Positions 56,047 to 64,000 of a DNA stretch of 64,000 bases are shown here, piece by piece. The position numbers were made by a program, and so were the translations under genes. The notes below the pieces were generated by a model. The model made no database searches, was not told the origin of the DNA, and worked only from the letters and a program-made list of their open reading frames with translations. Every line of letters starts with the position of its first letter. Position 1 is the first letter of the stretch. Source of the stretch: Chitinivorax tropicus (lineage in GTDB: Bacteria > Pseudomonadota > Gammaproteobacteria > Burkholderiales > SCOH01); NCBI RefSeq assembly GCF_014202905.1, contig NZ_JACHHY010000007.1:62001-126000 (forward strand), read 5' to 3'.

Positions 56047-56703
56047 GTGCATAATTTGGAAAACGAGGTGCAAGTTTTGGCAGATTCGAACCGGATGTTG
56101 CGATCAGAGTATTTTCCGGAGTCTATCCAGGCAGAACGTTCAAATAACCGGCAAGTTCCTTGGTTGCCCACGGGTAGACAGTCAGTCATGTATTTTCTTG
56201 GTGGTACGGGAACAGAATTATCCGATCAACCACTCATGGAAGTATCAACACGAGAACTAAGAGTCATGTTGATGAGTCCATATAGTGAGCAGTTGAAACG
56301 ATACCTGTATGCGGTGTCTCGGCATCCACGAGCCGCAGCAGAGCAAATTCATCTGGAATTGCTATTGAGCCTGTCTACGCTGACACGTTGGGCGAAGATC
56401 AGACGATTCCAGTTGAATGTGCGATTGTACGATGCGCTGCCGACTCAGCGTATCAAAGAGGTGTGTGGGGCAGGCGAGCCGTTTCGATCCAGTGAAGGCT
56501 TGTGGTGCTCTGGTATTTGGGCAGGGCAGACGCCGCAGATGGAGGCCGCCTGGGAAGACCCTTGTAATTTTTTGTACAAGCAGGATACACGCGAGTTGAT
56601 CCAGTTTGATTCGACTGGTCGGCTGACCCGCAAGATTGATGTGTCACAGCCGCCCAAGTTACCGTATTTCGATGATGACGGTTGTCTGGTCGTCTCGATT
56701 TGA
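56047..56703 (+). CDS. Unknown protein
   Basis: 218 residues from a GTG at 56047 (ATG 56095 is an alternative). Contains helical, Arg-rich SRHPRAAAEQIHLELLLSLSTLT, and a C-terminal beta-rich part with FLYKQDTRELIQFDSTGRL and FDDDGCLVV. No signal peptide or membrane helix, no known motif. It follows the previous unknown gene by 25 bp and precedes the arsR gene on the same strand. Confidence 0.5.
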   Translation: MHNLENEVQVLADSNRMLRSEYFPESIQAERSNNRQVPWLPTGRQSVMYFLGGTGTELSDQPLMEVSTRELRVMLMSPYSEQLKRYLYAVSRHPRAAAEQIHLELLLSLSTLTRWAKIRRFQLNVRLYDALPTQRIKEVCGAGEPFRSSEGLWCSGIWAGQTPQMEAAWEDPCNFLYKQDTRELIQFDSTGRLTRKIDVSQPPKLPYFDDDGCLVVSI

Positions 56704-56756
56704 TCAGTGAAAACTATTTTTAGTGTGCTAAACCAGCCAGCGAGGACCATAGCAAT

Positions 56757-57194
56757 ATGATTACCGATATCGACTTCTTCAATGTTCTGTCTGACGAAAC
56801 ACGCCGCCGTATGCTGTCGCTGCTGTTGACCGAAGATGAGCTTTCCGTGTGTGAGTTGTGCCATGCCGTTGATTGCGCGCAACCCAAGGTTTCCCGCCAT
56901 TTGGCCAAAATGCGTCAATCCAAGCTGCTCGCGGTTCGCCGTGATGGCGTATGGATGTACTACCGTATCAACCCGCAACTGCCTGCCTGGGCATTCAAGA
57001 TTGTCCAGCTGATGGCGCAAGCGGGTGAGTCCACCCAGCTGTTGGTGCGTGATCGCAATCGTCTGTTGTCGATGCCTGATCGCCCTGTCCGTGAAACACG
57101 TCCTACTGCACCGACCACTGTGACACCGATGCAGCCCCGTGTTGCTGGTAATACGGCAACCGTTTTTGACGCAGGCGTCCGTTTGGTGCGTTAA
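56757..57194 (+). CDS. ArsR-family regulator with arsenic-type CxxC site
   Basis: 145 residues. The winged helix-turn-helix begins FFNVLSDETRRRMLSLLL; the alpha3 segment LSVCELCHAVDCAQPKVSRHLAKMR includes CELC as in E. coli ArsR (ELCVCDLC), which binds As(III)/Sb(III). The tail (about 100-145) is Thr/Pro-rich and longer than usual. No arsenic resistance genes are close. Followed by a strong terminator. Confidence 0.85.
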   Translation: MITDIDFFNVLSDETRRRMLSLLLTEDELSVCELCHAVDCAQPKVSRHLAKMRQSKLLAVRRDGVWMYYRINPQLPAWAFKIVQLMAQAGESTQLLVRDRNRLLSMPDRPVRETRPTAPTTVTPMQPRVAGNTATVFDAGVRLVR

Positions 57195-57240
57195 CGTGTG
57201 CTGGTTCAACGCTGCTGGATAATCTGGGGTTCTGCCCAGG

Positions 57241-57279
57241 CAGGGCTGATGATGCCGTCATCGGTCAGCCCTGTTTTTT
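57241..57279 (+). terminator. Intrinsic terminator after the arsR gene
   Basis: CAGGGCTGA (57241-57249) pairs with TCAGCCCTG (57265-57273), the loop can pair further (GATG/CATC), and TTTTTT follows. Confidence 0.9.
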
Positions 57280-57349
57280 CCTGCATGCGTGCTGTAGCAG
57301 TATTGCGACACGATGGCTGACTTTGCTTTTCGATCATCCGGGGTGGGCC

Positions 57350-57355
57350 TATAAT
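57350..57355 (+). promoter_or_regulatory. -10 element of proB promoter
   Basis: A consensus TATAAT lies 35 bp before the proB ATG. The -35 is weak (TTTTCG at 57327-57332 with a 17-bp spacer). Confidence 0.5.
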
Positions 57356-57390
57356 AGCGAGCCTGTCTACACTGCTTGCGAAACCTCACC

Positions 57391-58536
57391 ATGCTTCGTT
57401 CAGTTATCGCCGACGCACATCGACTGGTCATCAAAGTTGGCAGTAGTCTGGTGACCAATGATGGTCGTGGCCTGGATCATCATGCATTGCAGCGCTGGGC
57501 TGCGGAGATCTCCGCGCTCAATCGGGCTGGTAAGGCAGTGGTATTGGTTTCCAGTGGTGCCATTGCAGAAGGCATGCAACGCCTCGGTTGGCGTATGCGC
57601 CCCAAGGCACTACACGAATTGCAGGCTGCTGCTGCCGTAGGGCAGATGGGGCTGGTTCAAGCTTACGAAACCTGTTTTCGGGAGCATGGGCTACGTACCG
57701 CGCAGATTCTGCTGACCCACGAAGATTTATCTGATCGCACCCGTTATCTGAACGCCCGTTCCACATTGCTGACTTTGCTCAGCATGGGTGTGATTCCCAT
57801 CATCAATGAAAACGACACAGTCGTCACCGCCGAGATCAAGTTTGGTGATAACGATACCCTCGGCGCACTGGTCACCAATCTGATCGATGCCGATGCCTTG
57901 ATCATCCTGACCGATCAACGTGGTCTCTATACCGCAGATCCCCGCAAACACCCCGATGCCAAATTCGTGGATGAAGCCGAGGCTGGCACAGCCGAACTTG
58001 AGCAGATGGCTGGTGGTGCCGGTAGCACTGTGGGCACGGGCGGTATGCTGACTAAGATCCTGGCCGCGAAACGCGCTGCCGGCAGCGGCGCACATACCAT
58101 CATTGCATCCGGGAGGGAGCCCAACGTGCTGTCTCGCTTGGCTCAGGGCGAGGCAATCGGCACGCAGCTGGTCGCGCGTACCAGCCCATTGGCTGCCCGT
58201 AAACAGTGGATTGCTGATCATCTGCAGGTTGCAGGCAGATTGACCCTGGATGATGGTGCTGTGCAGGCGCTCCGCACGGATGGCGTCAGTCTGTTGCCTG
58301 TCGGCGTGGTCGATGTCCAAGGGGCGTTCCTGAGAGGGGAAGTGGTCAGTTGTCTCACATTTGAAGGGATGGAAGTGGCGCGTGGCCTGGTCAACTATTC
58401 GGCTGATGAGGCCCGTCGGATCATGCGTGTACCGAGTAAGCAGATTGAAAGCATACTGGGTTATGTCGATGAGCCGGAAATGATTCATCGCGATAATCTG
58501 ATCGTTGTATCTCCCGCAACAGGAAAGGCGAAGTAA
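57391..58536 (+). CDS. proB: Glutamate 5-kinase
   Basis: 381-residue enzyme starting proline synthesis. The N-terminal amino acid kinase domain shows [33 protein letters not shown] and the feedback-linked [24 protein letters not shown] is the nucleotide-binding block. A C-terminal PUA domain (about 285-375) is present. The start was chosen at 57391 with the family N-terminus; proB is followed with 1-bp overlap by the DUF3617 gene. Confidence 0.96.
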   Translation: MLRSVIADAHRLVIKVGSSLVTNDGRGLDHHALQRWAAEISALNRAGKAVVLVSSGAIAEGMQRLGWRMRPKALHELQAAAAVGQMGLVQAYETCFREHGLRTAQILLTHEDLSDRTRYLNARSTLLTLLSMGVIPIINENDTVVTAEIKFGDNDTLGALVTNLIDADALIILTDQRGLYTADPRKHPDAKFVDEAEAGTAELEQMAGGAGSTVGTGGMLTKILAAKRAAGSGAHTIIASGREPNVLSRLAQGEAIGTQLVARTSPLAARKQWIADHLQVAGRLTLDDGAVQALRTDGVSLLPVGVVDVQGAFLRGEVVSCLTFEGMEVARGLVNYSADEARRIMRVPSKQIESILGYVDEPEMIHRDNLIVVSPATGKAK

Positions 58537-58958
58537 TGCTCAAATACGTAATGTGGTGCTTGTTGAGCGCCGCCTCTGCAAGTGCAGTTGCCGGCGTCCA
58601 GGCTGGACAGTGGGAATTTACCGTCAAAAATGAAATGGAAGGCCTGCCACCGTCCCAGCATCCACTGAAGTTGAATAAATGTATTGCCGCTGAGGATGTC
58701 GATAACCTGCTGAAGATTGTGCCGATGGTGCCGGGCGCCACGCCTGATAGTTGCGAGGTGGCAAACCGTAAAGATGTGGCAGGCAAGGCGACTTTTACCC
58801 TGAACTGTATTGGCTACCCTAAGGTGAGCGCAGAGGGAGCAGCCCAGCTGGGCGCGACATCCGTGTCTGGTAATACCAAGGCCGTGTTGGATTCGAATAC
58901 CTACAAGAAGAACCTGAACCAGACCTATACCGGCAAGCGCATGGGTGATTGTAAGTAA
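58536..58958 (+). CDS. DUF3617 secreted protein
   Basis: 140 residues with signal peptide (to about VAG|VQA), then GQWEFTVKNEMEGLP and four Cys in the mature part (NKCIAA, DSCEVA, LNCIGY, GDCK), likely two disulfides. This matches DUF3617, a periplasmic family of unknown function. It overlaps the proB stop by 1 base. Confidence 0.85.
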   Translation: MLKYVMWCLLSAASASAVAGVQAGQWEFTVKNEMEGLPPSQHPLKLNKCIAAEDVDNLLKIVPMVPGATPDSCEVANRKDVAGKATFTLNCIGYPKVSAEGAAQLGATSVSGNTKAVLDSNTYKKNLNQTYTGKRMGDCK

Positions 58959-59144
58959 ATCAGTTGCTTGGCGTTCATGGTGCACCCATTGCGCAAGGCA
59001 GTGGGTTGATTGTGGGTTGCGGTGGATATCCGTATGGGATGGTGGTTGAAACAAGTGAAGCCAGTTTGAACAAGGCCTAGTCACAACACCAACCTTGTTC
59101 AATTGTGCTTAGGTTTCGGTGCTGGCCCTGCATAAGGATTAAAG

Positions 59145-59372
59145 ATGCAAGTAGATAAAGAGATCGATCTGTCGGGGTTGAATTGCCCTTTACCGATTCT
59201 ACGTACCAAGAAAGCATTGGCGGACATGGCTTCCGGCCAGATACTGAAAGTAGTGGCCACAGACCCGGCCACACCTAAGGATTTCGATGCTTTTGCCAGG
59301 CAGACGGGCAACCAACTACTGCAAAGTGCCCAGGAAGAGGGCAAATTCCTGTTCTGGATGCAACGCAAGTAA
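59145..59372 (+). CDS. tusA: Sulfur carrier protein TusA
   Basis: 75-residue sulfur carrier with the CPxP motif (LNCPLPILRTKKAL, Cys near 14) that holds persulfide sulfur for tRNA thiolation and cofactor synthesis. AAGGAT lies before the ATG. Single gene. Confidence 0.93.
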   Translation: MQVDKEIDLSGLNCPLPILRTKKALADMASGQILKVVATDPATPKDFDAFARQTGNQLLQSAQEEGKFLFWMQRK

Positions 59373-59413
59373 CGCTCGGCTGATCCTGTGCCGCTGCCGG
59401 TCAGGCACCGCCA

Positions 59414-61621
59414 CTACATTTTGAATGGAGCAAGCCAAGCGAGGAAATCGTTGGCCGGCAAGGGTCTGCTGTAATAGAAACCCTGTGCCTCCTCACAGCC
59501 GATTTGTTTCAGTGCATTGACATGTTGAGGGGATTCGACCCCCTCAGCAATCACTGTCAACCCCAATTCATGTCCAAGCCGCACGATCATGTCAGCGATG
59601 CTGCTGCGCTCAGATTGGGTGCCCATATCTCGTACGAACGCCCGGTCAATCTTCAGACGATCAACAGGCAGGCGCTGTAGATAGGACAATGATGAAAAGC
59701 CGGTGCCAAAGTCATCGATGGCGAGGGTCACCCCCAGCGCTTTCAATTGTTGCAGGATAGGTTCCACATTGGCAGCACCCTGCATGGCCACGGATTCGGT
59801 GATTTCCAGCTCCAGGCGTGCTGGTTCGATACGCGTTTCTTTCAATACGCGGTCAACTGAGGCGACGAAATCCGGGTTGCGGAACTGCACCACCGAAACG
59901 TTGACTGCAATGCGCATCCAAGGGAAGCCTAGCTCCGTCCATTGTTGCGCCTGCTCGCACGCCACCCGCATGACCCAGTCCCCCAGCTCGATGATCATGC
60001 CTGAGTATTCCGCCAGACCAATGAACTGGTCGGGTGGGATGAATGCACCGGTATCGACAGGCCAACGTATGAGCGCTTCCGCACCGACAGGGCGCCCATC
60101 ATGCAGGCTGATTTGAGGTTGGTAGAAAAGCTTGAGCTTCCTGGCGTCGATCGCAGCCCGCAGGTCATGTAGCAAGGTCAGCCGCTGGCGGGTATCCTGC
60201 TCCATTTCCGTGGTGTAATAACAGTATTGGCCGCGTTGGTCATTTTTTGCACGGTTCAGTGCAATGCTTGCGCATTTCAGTGCAACCAGACCATTGCCGT
60301 CAATCACATCAAGCCGGACCAGCCCAATCGTGCCGCCAACCCGAAGGTCATAGTTGCTGACCTCGAATGGTGGTGAGAACAAGGTCAGCAAAGCATCGGG
60401 CCGGATGTCCGACTCTGGGCCATAGATACCGAATGTGTCTGCATTGATTCTCGCCAGTTTGCAGTTGGCACCCAGTGCGCTGCGTAGCCGGTGGGAAATG
60501 GCCTTGAGCAGGCGGTCGCCATTTTCATGGCCCAGTGCGTCATTGATCTCCGAGAAGTGATCGATGTCCACCAGCGCAATGAGATAGCCTTCACAATGTC
60601 CGCTTTGCCGGTGATCATCAATGATCTGCAGCAACCCTGCCCGATTGGGTATCTTGCAAAGAATGTCGGAGAAAGCAAAATCGTGTAATTGCTGGAACAG
60701 CTCAACACTCTCAAAGCCAACTGCGATGTTTGTGCAGAATACCTCAAGCAATTTCAGGTCGATCTGTGCCAGTTGGCGATGCACGGGCAGATACACCACC
60801 ATGCGATCACCCGCCCTGGAGCAGAAATACAGTGCAATTGCATATTGGTCATGGACATGGGCTTGTGTGTGCAGACAGCGGGCGATCAGGTCGCGGATAT
60901 CCGCTTGGGGCAAGGTATCCAGGGGTTGCCCTATCCAACGCGACTGTGGCCCCGTGGCATTGACGATGGTTTCTCCCTCGGAATGTTGCTGGACACACAC
61001 CAGACCTTCCGGTGTCTCCTCCAGCAGGGCCGACAGCTGGTTGATCACACCTTCGGTAAAGCTGTCCATCGTCCTGCGGGCAAACAGATCAGGGGCGGCG
61101 TGGACGATCCGATCCAGCCCGCGTTGGCCTGCTGCTATGGTCTTGAGCTGCTCATAGGACCGTAAAGCCGTGGTCATGGTGGTGAGCAGGCGTGTCAGTG
61201 TCAGCTCGGATTTGGTCTTGTAATCGTTGATATCGTAGTCGCGGATAGCGGAAAGCTCTGGTGCATAGCCAGGCTGGCCTGTGCGGAGCACGATACGGAC
61301 ATCGTGCTGGCCTAATTTGTCGCGGATGATCTTGACGAGATCCAGGCCTGCGTTCTCTTTCTCCATGACGACATCCAGCAGGATGACTGCGATATTCTGA
61401 TGCTTGATCAGAATCTGCTCTGCCTCGCCTGCGGAGTAAGCATGGAGAAAATTGAGTGGGCGGTTCTGGATGATGGCATCGCGCAGGGCAAATGTGGTGA
61501 CGTGATGAACCTCTTTGTCATCATCGACAATCAGGACCTGCCAAGCGTTTTTCCGGTCAGCGACTTCGACCTGCACGTCGAGTTCATCGACGAAATGTAG
61601 CAACTCGTCATCTTGGCTCAT
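59414..61621 (-). CDS. REC-DUF3369-GGDEF-EAL cyclic di-GMP phosphodiesterase
   Basis: 735 residues: REC domain (about 27-145, phospho-acceptor Asp83), DUF3369 (about 150-310), GGDEF-like domain (about 312-475) and EAL (about 488-735). The GGDEF active site is degenerate: NADTF at 393-397 in place of GGDEF, so no cyclase activity is expected. EAL residues are intact: Glu515 (EAL), Asn574, Glu607, Asp636-Asp637, Lys657, Glu693, so it should hydrolyse c-di-GMP. Its start overlaps the stop of a truncated kinase fragment (ATGA), its presumed former partner. Confidence 0.92.
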   Translation of the reverse strand: MSQDDELLHFVDELDVQVEVADRKNAWQVLIVDDDKEVHHVTTFALRDAIIQNRPLNFLHAYSAGEAEQILIKHQNIAVILLDVVMEKENAGLDLVKIIRDKLGQHDVRIVLRTGQPGYAPELSAIRDYDINDYKTKSELTLTRLLTTMTTALRSYEQLKTIAAGQRGLDRIVHAAPDLFARRTMDSFTEGVINQLSALLEETPEGLVCVQQHSEGETIVNATGPQSRWIGQPLDTLPQADIRDLIARCLHTQAHVHDQYAIALYFCSRAGDRMVVYLPVHRQLAQIDLKLLEVFCTNIAVGFESVELFQQLHDFAFSDILCKIPNRAGLLQIIDDHRQSGHCEGYLIALVDIDHFSEINDALGHENGDRLLKAISHRLRSALGANCKLARINADTFGIYGPESDIRPDALLTLFSPPFEVSNYDLRVGGTIGLVRLDVIDGNGLVALKCASIALNRAKNDQRGQYCYYTTEMEQDTRQRLTLLHDLRAAIDARKLKLFYQPQISLHDGRPVGAEALIRWPVDTGAFIPPDQFIGLAEYSGMIIELGDWVMRVACEQAQQWTELGFPWMRIAVNVSVVQFRNPDFVASVDRVLKETRIEPARLELEITESVAMQGAANVEPILQQLKALGVTLAIDDFGTGFSSLSYLQRLPVDRLKIDRAFVRDMGTQSERSSIADMIVRLGHELGLTVIAEGVESPQHVNALKQIGCEEAQGFYYSRPLPANDFLAWLAPFKM

Positions 61622-61986
61622 CTGCCCGCTCCCGGCGCGCGCAGTCTCGGGGCGATCAATGACGCGGCCAATATCGAACACGCGCCTTCCCTGACCTGGC
61701 TGCCGACTCCAATCTGCCCACCCAGTATGTTGGTCACGATGTTGTAGAAAAAATTCAATCCCAAGCCGTTGTCATCACTGCCCGGTTTGGTCGTAAAAAG
61801 AGGATTCCTGATTTTATCCATGTTTTCCGGTGGAATGCCAATACCGTTGTCACGCACTATCAGCGTAGCATGCAAGGGAACGCATTGTCGTGCAATTACA
61901 TGTACTTTGCCAGCAGGCAGATCAATGAAAGTGTATTGTGGTGTGTCATGGCCAAAGGTGGGCGGTGGCACGGGAAGGTAACACAT
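61618..61986 (-). pseudogene. Histidine kinase remnant (C-terminal ATPase part only)
   Basis: 122 codons from ATG 61986. They encode only the end of a HATPase_c domain: DNGIGIPPENMDKI (G1 box), LFTTKPGSDDNGLGLNFFYN (F and G2 boxes) and the C-terminus. An in-frame TAG directly precedes the ATG and no HisKA or N-box sequence is seen upstream. The ORF stop overlaps the phosphodiesterase start, as in intact kinase-regulator pairs. Probably a decayed kinase; alternatively a short expressed ATPase fragment (AAGGTG is 9 bases upstream). Confidence 0.75.
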
Positions 61987-62574
61987 CTAGATATCACCTT
62001 GTAAATCAAGCTATAGCTGAAACAAGCAAAACTTTGGGCCAGGGGCGGGCGAGGGCATCACCGACTGTGTGGTGGCAACCCGCCATGTGCTTCGTCAGGT
62101 GGGCTGTGACCCGAACACCTGAGCCTGATGTGGGGGGCAGCCAGCTGTTCACCTATCGCGTTGGCCTGCGAGTCGGAAGGTGAGTGCTGGGTGTCATGGC
62201 TGCCGATGGCCGGTATGGACCGAGCCCGCCTGAATTGCGGAAGATCGGCGGAGGAACGGGCGGGTGAGCAGGTTGGTATCAACTCGTGCATGCGTATGTA
62301 TGCTGCAGTATCGTGCATGGCAGATCCTCTGTGAATGGAACTGCTAACTGACACACGGTCTGATGGGATGCCCGCCAGGGAATGGCCTCGGGGGTGCCAT
62401 CCTGCCATTGCGCGAAACCGCACAAGGCCCAGCGTGGATCTGCAACCATCTTGCCATTTGGCCGATCATAAGCTCACATTGCCCATTGCGAACTAGATGG
62501 ATTCAATATAAACACTGCGGAAAGGCTTTGCAGGTAAAGAGCAACCTGGGTTAGCCGCCCAAAGCAGTCCATAT
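61987..62574. other. Gap without supported gene
   Basis: About 590 bp between the kinase remnant and the flavoprotein gene. No reading frame shows family features, nor did I find HisKA-like sequence that would restore the kinase. Probably a deletion scar. Confidence 0.6.
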
Positions 62575-63744
62575 TCACACACTCTGCCCGCACACATGGC
62601 CCGATGACCATGCCCACTGGAAATTGAACCCACCCAGCCAGCCGGTCACATCAACCACCTCACCGATGAAATATAGACCGGGGGCTTTCTTGGCTTCCAT
62701 AGTCTTGGATGACAGCTCATTGGTGTCAACGCCGCCCAGGGTGACCTCGGCTTTTTTATAACCCAGGGTGCCGCTGGGCTTGAATGACCAGCTGTGCAAG
62801 TGCTCGCCCAGTGTTTTCAGCTGTTTTTCATTCAGCTGTTTGACTGGCTGGTTCAGTTGGTGTGTCTCAGCAAATGCGGTGGCGAAGCGTTTGGGAAGGC
62901 GTTGCGCAAGTAGATTGGCCAGCAGCATGTCGCTACGCCGGTGGGTCAGCAACCATTCTGTAGCGCTGTCATCTGGGAACAAGTCGAGGTGGATGTGGGT
63001 GCCGGGTTTCCAATAGGAAGAGACCTGCAGGATGGCGGGGCCGGATAGGCCGCGATGGGTCAGGAGTATGGCTTCTCGGAACCGGGCCTTACCAGACTGG
63101 GTAATGGCGTCGAATGAAATGCCGGATAGGTCGGCGTAGGGGGCAAAGTCCTCCGGTTGGAAGGTAAGGGGAACCAAGCCAGGTGCCAGCGGCGTGACAT
63201 TCAGGCCGAATTGCCGGGCGATGTCGTAACCCAAGCCGGTGGCGCCGATCTGTGGAATCGACAACCCTCCGGTGGCGATCACTAACTTGTCACAGCTGAT
63301 TTCGCCACGGCTGGTGGCCAGCAGGAAACATTCAGTCTTACGCTCGACTTTGTCGATCTTGCAGGGCATCAACCAGCTGACGCCGGCATCTTCGCACTCG
63401 TTTCGCAGCATATCGATGATGTCCTGCGCGCTGTCATCACAGAACAATTGCCCCAGGGTCTTCTCGTGATACCCAATACCGTGTCGCTCGACGAGGTCGA
63501 TGAAGTCTCTGACGGTAAAGCGTGCCAGGGCGGATCGGCAGAAATGCGGGTTGTTTGACAGGTAATTGTCAGGCTTGGCATGCAAATTGGTGAAATTGCA
63601 GCGCCCACCACCTGATATGCGGATCTTCTCGGCAAGTTTTTCGGCATGATCGATGATGGCGACGCGTTTGCCACGTTGCCCAGCCACATGGGCGCACATC
63701 ATGCCGGCTGCACCGGCGCCTACTACGACAACGTCAACATGCAT
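62575..63744 (-). CDS. BaiN/HI0933-family flavoprotein
   Basis: 389 residues. N-terminal FAD-binding VVVGAGAAGMMCAHVAGQRG, ISGGGRCNFTN, then VIATGGLSIPQIGATG and the C-terminal GLYFIGEVVDVTGWLGGFNFQWAWSSG. This is the HI0933/YhiN/BaiN group of FAD-dependent oxidoreductases; substrate unknown. ATG at 63744 begins the conserved sequence; upstream in-frame codons lack support. Confidence 0.9.
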   Translation of the reverse strand: MHVDVVVVGAGAAGMMCAHVAGQRGKRVAIIDHAEKLAEKIRISGGGRCNFTNLHAKPDNYLSNNPHFCRSALARFTVRDFIDLVERHGIGYHEKTLGQLFCDDSAQDIIDMLRNECEDAGVSWLMPCKIDKVERKTECFLLATSRGEISCDKLVIATGGLSIPQIGATGLGYDIARQFGLNVTPLAPGLVPLTFQPEDFAPYADLSGISFDAITQSGKARFREAILLTHRGLSGPAILQVSSYWKPGTHIHLDLFPDDSATEWLLTHRRSDMLLANLLAQRLPKRFATAFAETHQLNQPVKQLNEKQLKTLGEHLHSWSFKPSGTLGYKKAEVTLGGVDTNELSSKTMEAKKAPGLYFIGEVVDVTGWLGGFNFQWAWSSGHVCGQSV

Positions 63745-63844
63745 GTTGGGATGACCACGAAATTGAGACAGTTTATCAGAATTGCATGGGTGGCCTGTCG
63801 ATCGCGCATGGTGGCGACAGGGCGGTGCCCGTTGGGGGAGGCGG

Positions 63845-64000
63845 TCATCCGTGTTGCAGGGTGGTTGGCGCAACCAATGGCAGGTTGACTACAAAAGTGC
63901 TGCCGCGCTCGGGCTCAAGCGGCAATATCTCGATGCTGCCACCCAGCAGGCCGGTGATCAGGTTGTAACAGATGTTCATCCCCAGCCCACTTCCGCCTTC
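63845..64000 (-). CDS. Histidine kinase, 3' end only
   Basis: The minus strand encodes the last 51 residues of a histidine kinase: GGSGLGMNICYNLITGLLGG (G2 box) then a short strand pair and the end ...TLQHG. The rest is outside the right edge. It resembles the kinase remnant at 61618-61986, so both belong to the same subfamily. Confidence 0.8.
   Translation of the reverse strand, partial: EGGSGLGMNICYNLITGLLGGSIEILPLEPERGSTFVVNLPLVAPTTLQHG

Noticed and set aside
56076-56095. tRNA T-loop-like sequence GGTTCGAATC on the minus strand
   Set aside because: The flanking bases do not form a T-stem and no acceptor or anticodon arm can be drawn.
62058-62423. 121-codon frame in the gap before the flavoprotein gene
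   Set aside because: No SD, signal or known motif; composition looks like non-coding sequence.

Overview
The window looks like a chromosome segment of a moderately GC-rich betaproteobacterium, with a gene repertoire resembling Neisseriales or Burkholderiales-type environmental denitrifiers. Evidence is the aa3 cytochrome oxidase operon order (ctaC-ctaD-small protein-ctaG-DUF2970-ctaE-[DUF2909 reversed]-surf1-SCO-like-ctaA-ctaB-senC), a bio operon with separate bioC and bioD, a glrK-qseG-glrR operon and a complete nirS-type denitrification block. I cannot name the species from sequence alone. No tRNA, rRNA, CRISPR array, IS element or integrase was found.

Region 1-14.5 kb is a denitrification island. 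On the minus strand, reading right to left, are nirS (cytochrome cd1 nitrite reductase), nirM, nirC, nirF, a fused nirDL, nirG, an unexpected secreted protein with two PilJ/NarX-type sensor domains, nirH and the start of nirJ (cut by the window edge). Divergently are norC-norB, norE, a NorF-like protein, norQ, a small membrane protein, a bacterioferritin lacking the haem-ligand Met, and norD. The shared 400-bp nirS/norC intergenic region has two FNR/DNR-type boxes, one per direction, plus a 12-bp direct repeat with 22-bp period.

Region 14.6-33 kb is housekeeping: a ParB-like orphan, amiC-tsaE, divergent queG, a solute-binding protein with a nine-G tract, a SlyB-like lipoprotein, a PfkB kinase, a PilZ protein, gpmI-envC-ctpA, an ArsR-type regulator with a palindrome on its -10 box, grxC-trxC, secB-SH3 protein-gpsA, trmL-DUF481, an HD-domain protein and comF. 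From 33.0 to 35.3 kb lies a patch of unrecognised small genes, with AT-rich palindromes at its right end.

Region 35.3-50.1 kb holds bioB-bioF-(periplasmic protein)-bioH-bioC-bioD and then the complete aa3 oxidase structural and assembly cluster with haem A synthesis genes. CtaD has an unusual alternating-His N-terminus and a 31-residue gene sits between ctaD and ctaG.

Region 50.2-64 kb has a cold shock gene, trhP, the glrK-qseG-glrR two-component operon, two unknown genes, an arsenic-type ArsR, proB-DUF3617 gene, tusA, a REC-DUF3369-GGDEF(degenerate)-EAL phosphodiesterase preceded by a decayed histidine kinase fragment, a BaiN/HI0933-type flavoprotein and the 3' end of another histidine kinase at the right edge. 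The most unusual items are the tandem-PilJ protein inside the nir operon and the Met52-less bacterioferritin inside the nor cluster.
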